64,000 nt of DNA from Pontibacter mucosus (GCF_003054055.1 NZ_QBKI01000003.1:1-64000), one strand, 5' to 3'; shown: positions 26,823 to 36,400, numbered from the stretch's first letter. Translations and numbers: made by a program. Notes: generated by a model not told the origin, from the letters alone.

Positions 26823-28124
26823 ATGTACGATATTCTTAGAGGCGCCGGTGGTCTGCTGGTGCTGGTGGGCATTGCTTTCCTTTTTTCCAGGAACCGAAGA
26901 GCCATTGACTGGAAACTAGTGGGCTTTGGCCTTTTCCTGCAAATCCTGTTCGGGGTGCTGGTAACGCAGGTGCCAATTGTGGCAGACGCCTTCGCTTTTG
27001 TGAGCAAGCTCTTTGTAAAGCTGCTCAGCTTCTCGCAGGCCGGCGCCGAGTTCTTGTTCGGCAACCTGGCCAACCCTGCCAATAACGGCGGACTGGGTTT
27101 CATCTTTGCTTTCTCCGTACTTCCCACCATCATTTTCTTCTCCACGGTTTCGGCAGGCTTATACTACCTGGGTATACTTCAGAAAATCGTTTTTGGCATT
27201 GCCTGGGTCATGTCGAAGGGCATGCGCCTGTCCGGTGCAGAAAGCCTCTCGGCCGCCGGCAACATCTTTCTGGGGCAGACCGAGGCGCCGCTGCTGGTGC
27301 GCCCGTTCATCAGCCGCATGACACGCTCAGAGCTGATGTGCCTGATGACAGGCGGTATGGCCACACTGGCTGGGGGTGTTTTGGCAGCCTATGTGGCTTT
27401 TCTGGGCGGAAATGACCCGGCACAACAGGCTATTTTTGCGGCACACCTGCTTACGGCCTCTATCATGAACGCCCCGGCAGGTATCGTGCTGGCTAAGATT
27501 TTAGTACCGGAAACCGAGCATGACAAGATCAACACTAGCCTTGAAGTAAACGAGGAGCAGCTTGGCGTGAACCTGGTGGATGCCCTGAGCCGCGGAGCTG
27601 CCGATGGCCTGAGACTGGCGGCCAACGTAGGGGGGATGTTGCTCGCTTTTATCGCCGTAATCGCGCTGCTGAACTATGTGCTGATTAAAGTGGGATCGGT
27701 TACGGGCCTGAACGAGTTTGTGGTAGCCAGCACCAATGGTCAGTTTAACGGGTTCTCCTTCCAGTATATTCTGGGCCAGATTTTCCGGATTTTTGCCTTT
27801 ATCATGGGGGTGCCATGGCAGGATACGTTGCAGGTAGGTAGTTTGCTGGGGCAGAAAACGGCCGTAAACGAGTTTGTGGCTTACCTGGACCTGGCTAATA
27901 TGAAGAGTGCGGGAACCTTGAGCGAAAAGGCGCTTATCATGTCTACCTACGCCCTTTGCGGGTTCTCTAACTTCAGCTCCATTGCCATCCAGATCGGGGG
28001 CATCGGAAGTATGGCCCCCAACCAGCAGGGGAATCTCTCCAAGTTAGGTTTCCTGGCGCTGCTCGGTGCCTCGCTGGCCTGTATGATGACGGCCACCGTA
28101 GCCGGCATGCTGTACGTGCTCTAA
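26823..28124 (+). CDS. concentrative nucleoside transporter (NupC/CNT family)
   Basis: A 433-residue inner-membrane protein with about ten hydrophobic segments. It holds the CNT landmarks: the N-terminal helices, GLGFIFAFSVLPTIIFFS, GQTEAPLLVRPFI (about 156-168, part of the nucleoside and cation site), MTGGMATLAGGVLAAY, and STYALCGFSNFSSIAIQIGG near the C terminus. CNT proteins import nucleosides with sodium or protons. Specificity cannot be read. It is transcribed alone from its own promoter and ends in a strong terminator. Confidence 0.93.
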   Translation: MYDILRGAGGLLVLVGIAFLFSRNRRAIDWKLVGFGLFLQILFGVLVTQVPIVADAFAFVSKLFVKLLSFSQAGAEFLFGNLANPANNGGLGFIFAFSVLPTIIFFSTVSAGLYYLGILQKIVFGIAWVMSKGMRLSGAESLSAAGNIFLGQTEAPLLVRPFISRMTRSELMCLMTGGMATLAGGVLAAYVAFLGGNDPAQQAIFAAHLLTASIMNAPAGIVLAKILVPETEHDKINTSLEVNEEQLGVNLVDALSRGAADGLRLAANVGGMLLAFIAVIALLNYVLIKVGSVTGLNEFVVASTNGQFNGFSFQYILGQIFRIFAFIMGVPWQDTLQVGSLLGQKTAVNEFVAYLDLANMKSAGTLSEKALIMSTYALCGFSNFSSIAIQIGGIGSMAPNQQGNLSKLGFLALLGASLACMMTATVAGMLYVL

Positions 28125-28141
28125 AAGTATAAGCTAAGTAT

Positions 28142-28192
28142 AAAGTATAAGAAAGCCTCCTGCAGTATCTGCAGGAGGCTTTCTTATACTTT
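28142..28192. terminator. bidirectional terminator with AAGTATA-bearing stem
   Basis: A perfect 24-base stem (28142-28165 with 28169-28192) and a three-base loop, between convergent genes. The outer end of the stem is AAAGTATAAG/CTTATACTTT, so the over-represented heptamer is present in both orientations. Confidence 0.92.
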
Positions 28193-28201
28193 GCCGGGGG
28201 C

Positions 28202-28981
28202 TTAGTCGGCCCGGTTCCGCTCTTCTTCCTCCTCCACCTTCTTGGCGTCGCGCATGAGGCGGTTGGCGAAGATAAACTCATTCAGCTCCGGCACATCAGA
28301 GTCCAGGATGTTGTCGCTGGTGCCTTCCCAGAGCTTTTTGCCCTCGTACAGAAACATGATGTTGTCGCCAATCTCTATCACAGAGTTCATGTCGTGCGTC
28401 ACGACGATGGTGGTGATGTTATACTCCTCCGTAATCTCCTTTATCAGCCTGTCTATCTTCAGGGCCGTGAGCGGGTCGAGGCCGGAGTTGGGCTCGTCGC
28501 AGAAAAGGTACGTACATTTGGGGGCGATGGCACGGGCAATGCCCACGCGCTTTTTCATGCCACCGCTTAGCTCCGCGGGCATCTTCTTATTCGTGCCTTC
28601 CAATCCCACCCGCTGCAGGCAGAAGTTCACGCGGTCCAGGCGCTCGTCTTTGTCCATGTCGTAAAGCATTTTCAGTGGGAATGCGACATTTTCCTCCACC
28701 GTCATGGAGTCGAACAGGGCTGAGCCCTGGAACAGCATCCCTATCTTCCGGCGAATCTCCTGCTTGATGTCCAGCTTGTTGTTCGTGAAGTAGGTGCCAT
28801 CGAAGGTAACGCTGCCGATGTCGGGTTTGATAAGGCCTACGATGCACTTGAGAAGCACGCTTTTGCCGGTGCCGCTTGCCCCGAGCAGCAGGTTCGTCTT
28901 ACCCGTCTGGAACACGCCGCTCACGCCATCGAGCACCTTTTTGCCGTTGAAGCTTTTATGTATGTTATGGATTTCGATCAT
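28202..28981 (-). CDS. ABC transporter ATP-binding protein, MlaF-like
   Basis: A 259-residue ATPase. Walker A GASGTGKS (about 33-40), signature LSGGMKKRVGIARAI (about 138-152), Walker B TYLFCDEPNSGLDP and H-loop VVTHDMNSV are intact. The GMKKR and EPNSGLDP variants are typical of MlaF/MCE-system ATPases, which move phospholipids between the outer and inner membranes. The permease gene mlaE lies 57 bases upstream on the same strand; no MCE-domain (mlaD) gene follows. Confidence 0.88.
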   Translation of the reverse strand: MIEIHNIHKSFNGKKVLDGVSGVFQTGKTNLLLGASGTGKSVLLKCIVGLIKPDIGSVTFDGTYFTNNKLDIKQEIRRKIGMLFQGSALFDSMTVEENVAFPLKMLYDMDKDERLDRVNFCLQRVGLEGTNKKMPAELSGGMKKRVGIARAIAPKCTYLFCDEPNSGLDPLTALKIDRLIKEITEEYNITTIVVTHDMNSVIEIGDNIMFLYEGKKLWEGTSDNILDSDVPELNEFIFANRLMRDAKKVEEEEERNRAD

Positions 28982-29038
28982 GCATTGCGAATTGGGAGGA
29001 AGTATAAGGTATGGCCCTTCCTGTAAAGTATAAACGTA

Positions 29039-29770
29039 TCAGAGCAGCAATTGGGCGCAGACAAAGTCCGCTATCAGCACGGCAATCACGCTGTTGGTTA
29101 CGGCAGCCGTACTGGCAGAACCCACTTCCAAGGCACCTCCGGAGGTAAAATAGCCTCTGAAAGAGGAGATGGAAGAAATCAGGAAGGCGAAAATAACCGA
29201 CTTAATCAGCGCGAAAGTGATGTTATAAGGTATAAAGTCGATGCGAATACCAGTGATATACTCTTGTGCCGTAAGCTCCCCGGTGGCGGTGCCGGCCAGG
29301 TAGCCGCCTATCAGCCCCAGAAACATAGCAAGTATCACCAGCATCGGGAATACCAGCAGTGCGGCCAGGATTTTGGGCAGCACCAGGTAAGAGATGGAAT
29401 TAATGCCCATTACTTCCAGGGCATCCACCTGCTCGGTAATCTGCATGGTGCCCAGCCCGCCGGCGATACTGGAACCCACCTTGCCGGCCAGCACGATGGA
29501 GGTGATGGTTGGAGCCAGTTCCAGGATGATCATCTCGCGCACGATAAAACCGATAGTGGAGCGCGGAATAAAGGCACTTTCCATATTGTAGGACACCTGC
29601 ACGGTAGATACCGCGCCTATAAAGGTAGAAACAAGGGCTACGATAAAAATGGAGTTGATACCTATCAATATGGCCTCGTCCATCGTTCTGTTAAATAGTA
29701 TCTTGGGAGACTCTCCACGCACGACGAGGTTCTTCAAGAAAAGAAGGTACTTTCCGAAAGCTTGCAACAT
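29039..29770 (-). CDS. MlaE family ABC transporter permease
   Basis: A 243-residue membrane protein of the MlaE/YrbE family, with five to six helices and the conserved block VGSSIAGGLGTMQITEQVDA (about 103-122) followed by LEVMGINSISYLVLPKILA. It partners with the downstream MlaF-like ATPase to form an inner-membrane phospholipid transporter. The usual third component, an MCE-domain protein, is absent from both sides here and would have to be encoded elsewhere. Confidence 0.92.
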   Translation of the reverse strand: MLQAFGKYLLFLKNLVVRGESPKILFNRTMDEAILIGINSIFIVALVSTFIGAVSTVQVSYNMESAFIPRSTIGFIVREMIILELAPTITSIVLAGKVGSSIAGGLGTMQITEQVDALEVMGINSISYLVLPKILAALLVFPMLVILAMFLGLIGGYLAGTATGELTAQEYITGIRIDFIPYNITFALIKSVIFAFLISSISSFRGYFTSGGALEVGSASTAAVTNSVIAVLIADFVCAQLLL

Positions 29771-29881
29771 TTTAGGATGCTCAGGGTTTGAAAACGGGGT
29801 ATGTTACGTCTATTACACAAAAATACTGTTAAATACCTATATTACGGATAAAATCAGAAAACATACAAATCACAGCATCTC

Positions 29882-30589
29882 ATGCACAGATATATTTTAG
29901 TGACGGGGGGCACCAAAGGCATTGGCCGGGCGATTATTGAGCAGTTTGCCAAGGAGGGCTTCCACATCATCACCTGCTCCCGAACGGAGAAGGACCTGCA
30001 CAAGTTAAAGCTGGAGATCGAGGAGCGGTATACTTTCTCCAAGGTGTTTTATCAGGAGGCGGATCTGAGCAACCGCGACTCCGTCAAGCGCTTTATCGCT
30101 TACGTGCGCAACCTGAATGTGCCTGTTGATGTGCTGGTAAACAACAGCGGACTTTTTATCCCGGGCAAGGTTACGGAGGAAGATGAGGAGGCGTTGGCTT
30201 TTATGATCAATACCAACCTGTACAGTGCTTACCACATTACCCGCGCCTTCGTGCATGACATGATTTCCCGCCGCAGCGGCCATATCTTTAACATGTGCTC
30301 TACGGCAAGTATCATGGCCTATACCAACGGCGGTTCCTACAGTATTTCCAAGTTTGCCCTATACGGCATGAGCAAGGTGCTGCGCGAGGAACTGAAGGAG
30401 CACAGCGTACGGGTTACCTCTATACTTCCGGGGGCCACCTTAACAGCGAGCTGGGAGGGAGTGGACTTGCCTGCGGAACGTTTCATGAAACCGGAAGACG
30501 TGGCCATGTCGGTGTGGGGTGCTTATACTTTATCAGCGCACAGCGTGGTGGAGGAAATCCTGATCAGGCCGCAGCTGGGAGACCTTTGA
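29882..30589 (+). CDS. short-chain dehydrogenase/reductase
   Basis: A 235-residue Rossmann-fold SDR. The cofactor loop is TGGTKGIG (about 8-15), the NNSG structural motif is near 90, and the catalytic triad is STAS...YSISK (Ser about 140, Tyr/Lys about 153/157). The R after TCS (SRTEKD) favours NADPH. Substrate unknown; the PGATLTASWEG segment and the family resemble ketoreductases. A second SDR gene follows on the same strand 330 bases away, but a spacer separates them. Confidence 0.88.
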   Translation: MHRYILVTGGTKGIGRAIIEQFAKEGFHIITCSRTEKDLHKLKLEIEERYTFSKVFYQEADLSNRDSVKRFIAYVRNLNVPVDVLVNNSGLFIPGKVTEEDEEALAFMINTNLYSAYHITRAFVHDMISRRSGHIFNMCSTASIMAYTNGGSYSISKFALYGMSKVLREELKEHSVRVTSILPGATLTASWEGVDLPAERFMKPEDVAMSVWGAYTLSAHSVVEEILIRPQLGDL

Positions 30590-30917
30590 GTTTAGGAGTT
30601 TGGGAGTTGGGGAGTTAGAGAGTTGTAGAGACGCAATACTTTGCGTCTCTGGAGTTAAAAAGTTAAAAGGTTAAAAGGTTAGAAAGTATAAATGTTAAGC
30701 TTCTGGCTTTTCATTCTTTTAAACGGAACCCTCAAGTATAGCGGACTTTATACTCATCTTGCCGAAAAGGGCAATCTCCCCGTTGTTACTCCTTATAATC
30801 TATGTTGAAATTGTAATAGTATCGAGTCGAAAGGGCTGAAGCCGTAAGTAGTGTAAAGTATAGTTTATACATTCACTCATTCACTCAATCGCTCATTCAA
30901 AATTAAAATATAAAACT
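30590..30917. repeat. 328-base spacer of reiterated short words
   Basis: No gene. About 30595-30690 is made of degenerate repeats of GTTAGAGAGTT/GTTAAAAGGTT with a small AGACGCAATACTTTGCGTCT hairpin; 30870-30900 is a TTCACTCATTCACTCAAT stretch. The same word families recur in other spacers of the window. Confidence 0.65.
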
Positions 30918-31625
30918 ATGAATCTGGAAGGAAAAGTGGCAGTGGTGACCGGGGTAAGCAAAGGCATTGGGCTGGCTACCGTGAAGGCGCTGCTGGAGAA
31001 AGGCGCTATTGTGGCGGGATGGGGGCGTACAGCCCCTGATCTGCAGCACGAGCATTTTCATTTCTTTGAGTGCGATGTGCGCTACCCCGAGTCGGTGCAG
31101 AATGCATTTGACCAGACCATCGCGCGTGTAGGCACGCATGTGCAGGTGCTGATCAACAACGCCGGACTCGGTTTATCTGCCTATTTTGAGGACACGACCC
31201 TGGACGACTGGCACCTGATGTTCGAGACAAACGTGAACGGCATTTTCTACTGCACGCGCCTGGTGCTGCCTGGCATGAAGGAGCTGGAGGAAGGCCACAT
31301 CATCAACATTTCTTCCATAGCCGGTACGACAGGCATTGAGCAGATGGCCGGTTACTGCGGCACCAAGCATGCGGTACGGGGCATTTCCCACTCGCTCTAC
31401 AAGGAGGTGCGCAACTATGGCATCAAGGTTACCTGCATCTACCCGGGCTCTGTGCAGACGAACTTCTTTGATAAGATTGAGAGCGTGACGGTAAACGAAA
31501 ACATGATGCGCCCCGAGGACATTGCCTCTACCATCATGCACGCCCTGGAGTCGCACCCGAATTACCACCACGTGGATATCGAGGTGCGCCCGCTGATGCC
31601 GAAGGGGAAAATTCAGAAGAACTAA
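30918..31625 (+). CDS. short-chain dehydrogenase/reductase
   Basis: A 235-residue SDR, only distantly like its neighbour at 29882. Cofactor loop TGVSKGIG (about 11-18), NNAG near 83-86, catalytic Ser in NISSIAG and the Tyr/Lys pair in YCGTKHA (about 149-153). VRPLMPKGKIQKN is the C-terminal tail. Likely oxidises or reduces a small alcohol or ketone; substrate unknown. It is followed after 88 bases by gldA but separated by a word-repeat spacer. Confidence 0.88.
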   Translation: MNLEGKVAVVTGVSKGIGLATVKALLEKGAIVAGWGRTAPDLQHEHFHFFECDVRYPESVQNAFDQTIARVGTHVQVLINNAGLGLSAYFEDTTLDDWHLMFETNVNGIFYCTRLVLPGMKELEEGHIINISSIAGTTGIEQMAGYCGTKHAVRGISHSLYKEVRNYGIKVTCIYPGSVQTNFFDKIESVTVNENMMRPEDIASTIMHALESHPNYHHVDIEVRPLMPKGKIQKN

Positions 31626-31713
31626 GCTTTTATTGGTTGTTCGTTAATAGTTAATCGTTATTCGTTCTTAACTTTCTAACTCCTAAACTTTCTAACTTTC
31701 TAACTCGCAAGTT

Positions 31714-32631
31714 TTGTCTGTAGAAGTAAAGAACCTTACAAAAATTTATGGTACCCAGCGGGCCGTGGACGATATCTCATTCACGGTGGAGCAGGGGCAA
31801 ATTCTGGGTTTTCTGGGGCCAAACGGTGCCGGTAAATCCACGACCATGAAGATAGCGACCTGCTACCTGCCGCCTTCTGCTGGCACGGTGGTAGTGGCCG
31901 GCCACGATGTGGTGCAGGACCCGATTGCCGTGCGCCGGAACGTGGGCTACCTGCCGGAGCACAACCCCCTCTACCTGGATATGTATGTGCACGAGTACCT
32001 GGAGTTCGTCGCCTCTGTTTATGGGCTCAAGGGGAAGTATAAAAAAGCTCGCGTGCAGGAGATGGTGGAGCTTTGCGGGCTGACGCTGGAGCAAGGCAAG
32101 AAAATCGGTGCTTTGTCCAAGGGCTACCGCCAACGGGTGGGGCTGGCGCAGGCGCTGGTGCACGACCCGCAGGTGCTTATTCTGGATGAACCTACCACCG
32201 GCCTCGATCCAAACCAGATTGTGGAGATACGCGCGCTTATCAAACAGATCGGGCAGAACAAAACCGTTATTTTTTCCACGCACATCATGCAGGAGGTTGC
32301 CGCTATCTGCGACCGTGTGGTGATCATCAACAGGGGCAAACTGGTGGCAAACAGCGATGTGGCCAGCCTGCAGTCAGGAGCCAGAAACGAGAAGGTGACC
32401 CTGGTGGAGTTTGAGGCTCCCGTAGAGCTGGATGCCCTGCAAAGTATACCTGGCGTACAGCGTGTGGAGCTGGCGCAAAACTATACGTACCGCATCAGCT
32501 CCAGCCTGGAGGCCGATGTGCGTTCCAATGTGTTCCGCATCGCGGCCGAGCGCAACTGGCCCCTGGTAGGCCTAAAACAGGAGGAGCGATCGCTGGAGCA
32601 GATTTTTCAGCAACTCACAAAGAATGAATAG
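31714..32631 (+). CDS. gldA: gliding motility ABC transporter ATP-binding protein GldA
   Basis: A 305-residue ABC ATPase. The frame opens with TTG at 31714 giving MSVEVKNLTKIYG; no ATG lies near. Walker A GPNGAGKST (about 35-43), signature LSKGYRQRVG, Walker B LILDEPTTGLDPNQ and a C-terminal substrate-binding-like extension match GldA. With GldF and GldG, encoded next, it forms the ABC complex needed for gliding in some Flavobacteria, although not all gliders require it. The spacer to gldF is a word-repeat stretch of 62 bases. Confidence 0.9.
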   Translation: MSVEVKNLTKIYGTQRAVDDISFTVEQGQILGFLGPNGAGKSTTMKIATCYLPPSAGTVVVAGHDVVQDPIAVRRNVGYLPEHNPLYLDMYVHEYLEFVASVYGLKGKYKKARVQEMVELCGLTLEQGKKIGALSKGYRQRVGLAQALVHDPQVLILDEPTTGLDPNQIVEIRALIKQIGQNKTVIFSTHIMQEVAAICDRVVIINRGKLVANSDVASLQSGARNEKVTLVEFEAPVELDALQSIPGVQRVELAQNYTYRISSSLEADVRSNVFRIAAERNWPLVGLKQEERSLEQIFQQLTKNE

Positions 32632-32693
32632 TTTGTAATGAATAATCTCTACTCATTAGTCATTACTCATTACTCATCACGCATTAACAAAAG

Positions 32694-33422
32694 ATGTTCG
32701 CAATCTTAAAAAAAGAATTTAACGGCTTCCTCAACTCCCTGATTGCCTACATGGTGATTGCGGTGTTTCTGGTGGCCATTGGTATGTTTATGTGGGTGTT
32801 TCCGGAGAGCAGCGTGCTGGAGTACGGGTTTGCCGACATGCAGACGCTCTTTGCCATGGCACCCTGGGTGTTTCTGTTCCTGATACCGGCCATTACCATG
32901 CGTACCTTTGCCGAGGAAAAACGCGAGGGAACTATCGAGCTGTTGCTCACCAGGCCCATCACCGACCTGCAGCTTATACTTGGCAAATACTTCGCTGCCC
33001 TCTTGCTGGCCTTGTTTGCCCTGCTGCCCACGCTGCTATACTATTATTCAGTTTATACTTTAGGCAACCCGCAAGGCAACGTAGACTCTGCCGCCGTGGT
33101 GGGTTCTTACCTGGGCCTGATTTTTCTGGCTGGCGTTTTCTGTGCCATTGGCGTGTTTGCCTCCGCTGTATCAGACAACCAGATCATCTCTTTCGTGATT
33201 GCCGTGTTTCTGTGCTACATCATCTACACAGGGTTTGATCTAATCGCTTCCATTCCTGTGTGGGGGAGTTACGAGTACTTTATCAGCCAGCTAGGCATTT
33301 CGTACCACTATGCCGCCATCAGCAAGGGCCTGGTCGACTCCAGGGATGTATTATACTTTCTGAGCGTGATTGCGATCATGGTGTTGGCCACTAAACTTGT
33401 GTTGAGGAGCAGAAAATGGTAA
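32694..33422 (+). CDS. gldF: gliding motility ABC transporter permease GldF
   Basis: A 242-residue inner-membrane protein with six helices, the first at about 14-38. The cytoplasmic loop RTFAEEKREGTIELLLTRP (about 69-87) is the ABC-2 permease landmark and is typical of GldF. It overlaps gldG by seven bases, so both are translated together. It forms the membrane channel of the GldAFG complex. Confidence 0.92.
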   Translation: MFAILKKEFNGFLNSLIAYMVIAVFLVAIGMFMWVFPESSVLEYGFADMQTLFAMAPWVFLFLIPAITMRTFAEEKREGTIELLLTRPITDLQLILGKYFAALLLALFALLPTLLYYYSVYTLGNPQGNVDSAAVVGSYLGLIFLAGVFCAIGVFASAVSDNQIISFVIAVFLCYIIYTGFDLIASIPVWGSYEYFISQLGISYHYAAISKGLVDSRDVLYFLSVIAIMVLATKLVLRSRKW

Positions 33423-35107
33423 CGGAGCAGAACAAGAGCAAGCGCGGCCGCGACATTCTGGTTTTTCTGGCCTCGGTGGCGGGGATTATACTGCTGAACA
33501 TACTTGCTTCCAGCTATTTCTTCCGCCTCGACCTGACGGAGGACAAACGCTACACCATCGCCCCTGTGACTAAGCAAATGCTGGGCGACCTGCAGCAGGA
33601 AGTGGTGGTGGATGTATACCTGGAAGGCGACTTTCCGGCGGGTTTTAAGCGGCTGCAGCAGTCGGTGCGCGAGACGCTGGACGAGTTCCGAATCTACGCC
33701 GGCGGCAACCTGCGCTATAACTTCATCGATCCCACCCAAATTAGCGGCGAGGAGGAGCGAAACGAGTTTTATACTTCGCTGGCCATGAAGGGCATTATGC
33801 CTACCAACCTGCGCGCCACCGAAGATGGCAAGCAGGTGGAGCGCCTGGTGTTTCCGGGGGCTGTGGTGAAGTATAACGGCAAGGAGGCGGCCGTTAACCT
33901 GCTGAAGGGCAACCTGGCGGCCTCCTCAGACGAGCGCCTGAACCAGTCGGTAGAAGGGGTGGAGTATGAACTGGCCTCTGCCATCCGGAAGCTGGCTTTC
34001 CAGGGAGGCAAAATCATCGGATACATCGAGGGGCACGGCGAGTTGGAGCAGCCGCAGGTGGCGGATCTAATAGGCTCACTGGGGCAGTATTACCGCGTGG
34101 CCCGCGGCGACCTGGCGCAGATTCCTTCGCTGGACGCGCTCGACCTGATCATTGTAGCCAAGCCCACCTCCGCCTTCTCCGAGGCCGACAAGTATAAAAT
34201 CGATCAGTTCATCATGAAAGGCGGCAAGGCAGTCTTCTTTGTGGACCCTATGAACGCCAACATGGACAGCATTGGGGCAGGAGGGACCTTTGCCATGCCC
34301 TATAACCTGAACCTGGATGACCTGCTGTTCCGCTACGGGGTGCGCCTCAACCCTAACCTTATCATGGATCTGAACTCGGGCTTCATACCCATGGTCACCG
34401 GCTATATGGGCGATAAGCCGCAGACGGAGATGGTGAACTGGCGCTTTTATCCGCTGCTGAATAATTTTGCCAAGCACCCCATCACCCGCAACCTCGATGC
34501 TGTTTACGCCCGGTTCGTCAGCACCATCGATACCGTTAAAGCCGATGGCATCCGGAAAACGCCGCTGGTTTATACTTCCACCTACTCCAGAATTATGGAA
34601 GCCCCGGTGCCCCTGACGCTGGAAGAGGCGCGGATGGAGGTGAACCCGCAGCAGTACCAGGCCGGGCAGCAGCCGATAGGCTACCTGCTGGAGGGCAAGT
34701 TTACCTCGCTCTTCCGCAACCGACGTGCGCCGGAAGGGGTGGCCAATACCCAGGTGCAGGAGCAGGGCGTGGAGACGAAGATTGCCGTTTTCTCCGATGG
34801 CGACCTGGTACGCAACGACGTGAACCCACGCACCGGGCAGGCTTATGAGCTGGGTTTCGACAGGTTCAACAACGTTACTTTCGCCAACAAGGAGCTGGCT
34901 CTGAACACCGTGCACTACCTGCTCGATGCCGAGGGGCTGATTAACGTCAGGAGTAAGGAAATTGCGCTGCGCCCACTGGATAAAGTGCGCGTGCGCGAGG
35001 AGAAAACGTACTGGCAGCTACTCAACCTGGTGGCGCCAATCGTACTATTGGGCGTGTTTGGACTTAGCCGCTATTACCTGCGCAAGCGTAAGTATGAGCG
35101 GTTCTGA
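33416..35107 (+). CDS. gldG: gliding motility-associated protein GldG
   Basis: A 563-residue protein with an N-terminal membrane helix (about 17-38), a large periplasmic ABC_transp_aux domain (DLTEDKRYTIAPVTKQML, YIEGHGELEQPQ), and a C-terminal helix (about 535-555) followed by a basic tail. This is the standard layout of GldG. It starts inside the last codons of gldF (ATGGTAA overlap). It probably acts as the extracytoplasmic partner of GldA and GldF. Confidence 0.93.
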   Translation: MVTEQNKSKRGRDILVFLASVAGIILLNILASSYFFRLDLTEDKRYTIAPVTKQMLGDLQQEVVVDVYLEGDFPAGFKRLQQSVRETLDEFRIYAGGNLRYNFIDPTQISGEEERNEFYTSLAMKGIMPTNLRATEDGKQVERLVFPGAVVKYNGKEAAVNLLKGNLAASSDERLNQSVEGVEYELASAIRKLAFQGGKIIGYIEGHGELEQPQVADLIGSLGQYYRVARGDLAQIPSLDALDLIIVAKPTSAFSEADKYKIDQFIMKGGKAVFFVDPMNANMDSIGAGGTFAMPYNLNLDDLLFRYGVRLNPNLIMDLNSGFIPMVTGYMGDKPQTEMVNWRFYPLLNNFAKHPITRNLDAVYARFVSTIDTVKADGIRKTPLVYTSTYSRIMEAPVPLTLEEARMEVNPQQYQAGQQPIGYLLEGKFTSLFRNRRAPEGVANTQVQEQGVETKIAVFSDGDLVRNDVNPRTGQAYELGFDRFNNVTFANKELALNTVHYLLDAEGLINVRSKEIALRPLDKVRVREEKTYWQLLNLVAPIVLLGVFGLSRYYLRKRKYERF

Positions 35108-35180
35108 AATTATCTGGCTATAACACAGCCAGCCACGAAAAAGCACTCGCAAAAGGCTTAGGATAAAAACGAAATATTTT

Positions 35181-35188
35181 TAACTTTG
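35181..35188 (+). promoter_or_regulatory. -7 element of the dnaN promoter
   Basis: TAACTTTG matches the Bacteroidota -7 consensus TAnnTTTG exactly and lies 26 bases before the dnaN start. At the 19-base spacing the -33 region reads TTAG, only a partial match. Confidence 0.6.
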
Positions 35189-35214
35189 CCTAAATAACAT
35201 TATAGGTATACGTA

Positions 35215-36339
35215 ATGAAATTCATCGTCTCTTCATCTGCTCTTCTGAAGCAGCTTGCCAGCATAAACGGAGTGGTCACCAACAACCCGGTGGTACCCAT
35301 CCTGGAGAACTTCCTGTTCGAAATCAATAACAGCACCCTCACCATCACAGCCAGCGACCTGGAAACATCCATGATCACGCAGCTGCCGGTTGAGGCGAAG
35401 GAAAACGGCCGTATCGCCGCCCCTGCCAGAATCCTGCTGGAAACGCTGAAGAACCTGCCGGACCAGCCGGTGACCTTCACCATCGACGAGGAAACGTATA
35501 CCATTGAGATTAGCTCCTCTAACGGCCGCTATAAACTTTCCGGCGAGAACGCCACAGATTTCCCGCGTGTGCCGGTGGTTCAGGGCGGGAACGCCATCGA
35601 GATTCCCTCCAATGCCCTGGCCAGAGCCATCAACAAAACCATCTTTGCGGTTAGCAACGATGAGCTGCGCCCTGCCATGACCGGTATCTTTGTGCAGCTG
35701 CGCAAAGAGAACGTGACGTTTGTGGCGACCGACGGACACCGCCTGCTGCGCTATCGCCGTACCGATGTAGGCACCAACCAGGAGGCCTCTATCATCGTGC
35801 CTCGCAAGGCCTTCACGCTGCTCAAGTCCACGCTGCCTTCTGAGGCTACCGCCGTGCGCATGGAGTTCAACCAGTCTAACGCTTTCTTCAGCTTCGACAA
35901 CATCCGCATGATTTGCCGCCTGATTGACGAGCGCTATCCGGACTATGAGAACGTGATTCCGGTAAAGAACCCGAACAAGCTGGTGATCGACCGCACAGAC
36001 CTGCTGAGCTCTGTGAAGCGTATCTCCATTTACTCTAACAAGACAACACACCAAATCCGCCTGAAGCTTTCCGGCTCCGAGTTGCAGGTGTCTGCCGAAG
36101 ACTTGGACTTCTCAAACGAAGCGAATGAGCGCCTGACCTGCCAGTACGATGGCGAGGATATGGAGATCGGCTTCAATGCCAAGTTCCTGATGGAGATGCT
36201 CAACAACATCGACTCCGACGAGATTACCTTTGAGCTTTCGACACCAAACCGCGCTGGTTTGCTGATGCCGATCGTGAACGAAGAGGCAGAGGATGTACTG
36301 ATGCTGGTGATGCCGGTAATGCTCAACAACTACGTATAA
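35215..36339 (+). CDS. dnaN: DNA polymerase III beta subunit (sliding clamp)
   Basis: A 374-residue clamp protein built of three repeated clamp domains (about 1-120, 130-245, 250-374). Typical sequence: MKFIVSSSALLKQL start, NNPVVPILENFLF, ATDGHRLLRYRR (about 176-187), and the C-terminal LMPVMLNNYV that ends in the partner-binding groove. It encircles DNA and tethers the replicative polymerase. It is not next to dnaA or gyrB here; it has its own promoter and terminator between gldG and a sensor kinase. Confidence 0.97.
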   Translation: MKFIVSSSALLKQLASINGVVTNNPVVPILENFLFEINNSTLTITASDLETSMITQLPVEAKENGRIAAPARILLETLKNLPDQPVTFTIDEETYTIEISSSNGRYKLSGENATDFPRVPVVQGGNAIEIPSNALARAINKTIFAVSNDELRPAMTGIFVQLRKENVTFVATDGHRLLRYRRTDVGTNQEASIIVPRKAFTLLKSTLPSEATAVRMEFNQSNAFFSFDNIRMICRLIDERYPDYENVIPVKNPNKLVIDRTDLLSSVKRISIYSNKTTHQIRLKLSGSELQVSAEDLDFSNEANERLTCQYDGEDMEIGFNAKFLMEMLNNIDSDEITFELSTPNRAGLLMPIVNEEAEDVLMLVMPVMLNNYV

Positions 36340-36367
36340 AAAGTATAAGTATACTTATTGATACAGC

Positions 36368-36400
36368 ACAGGCGGGTCGTGATGGCCCGCCTGTTTTGTT
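36368..36400 (+). terminator. terminator of dnaN
   Basis: Stem ACAGGCGGG (36368-36376) with CCCGCCTGT (36386-36394), followed by TTTGTTT. It is preceded by an AAGTATAAGTATACTT cluster (36340-36356). Confidence 0.85.
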
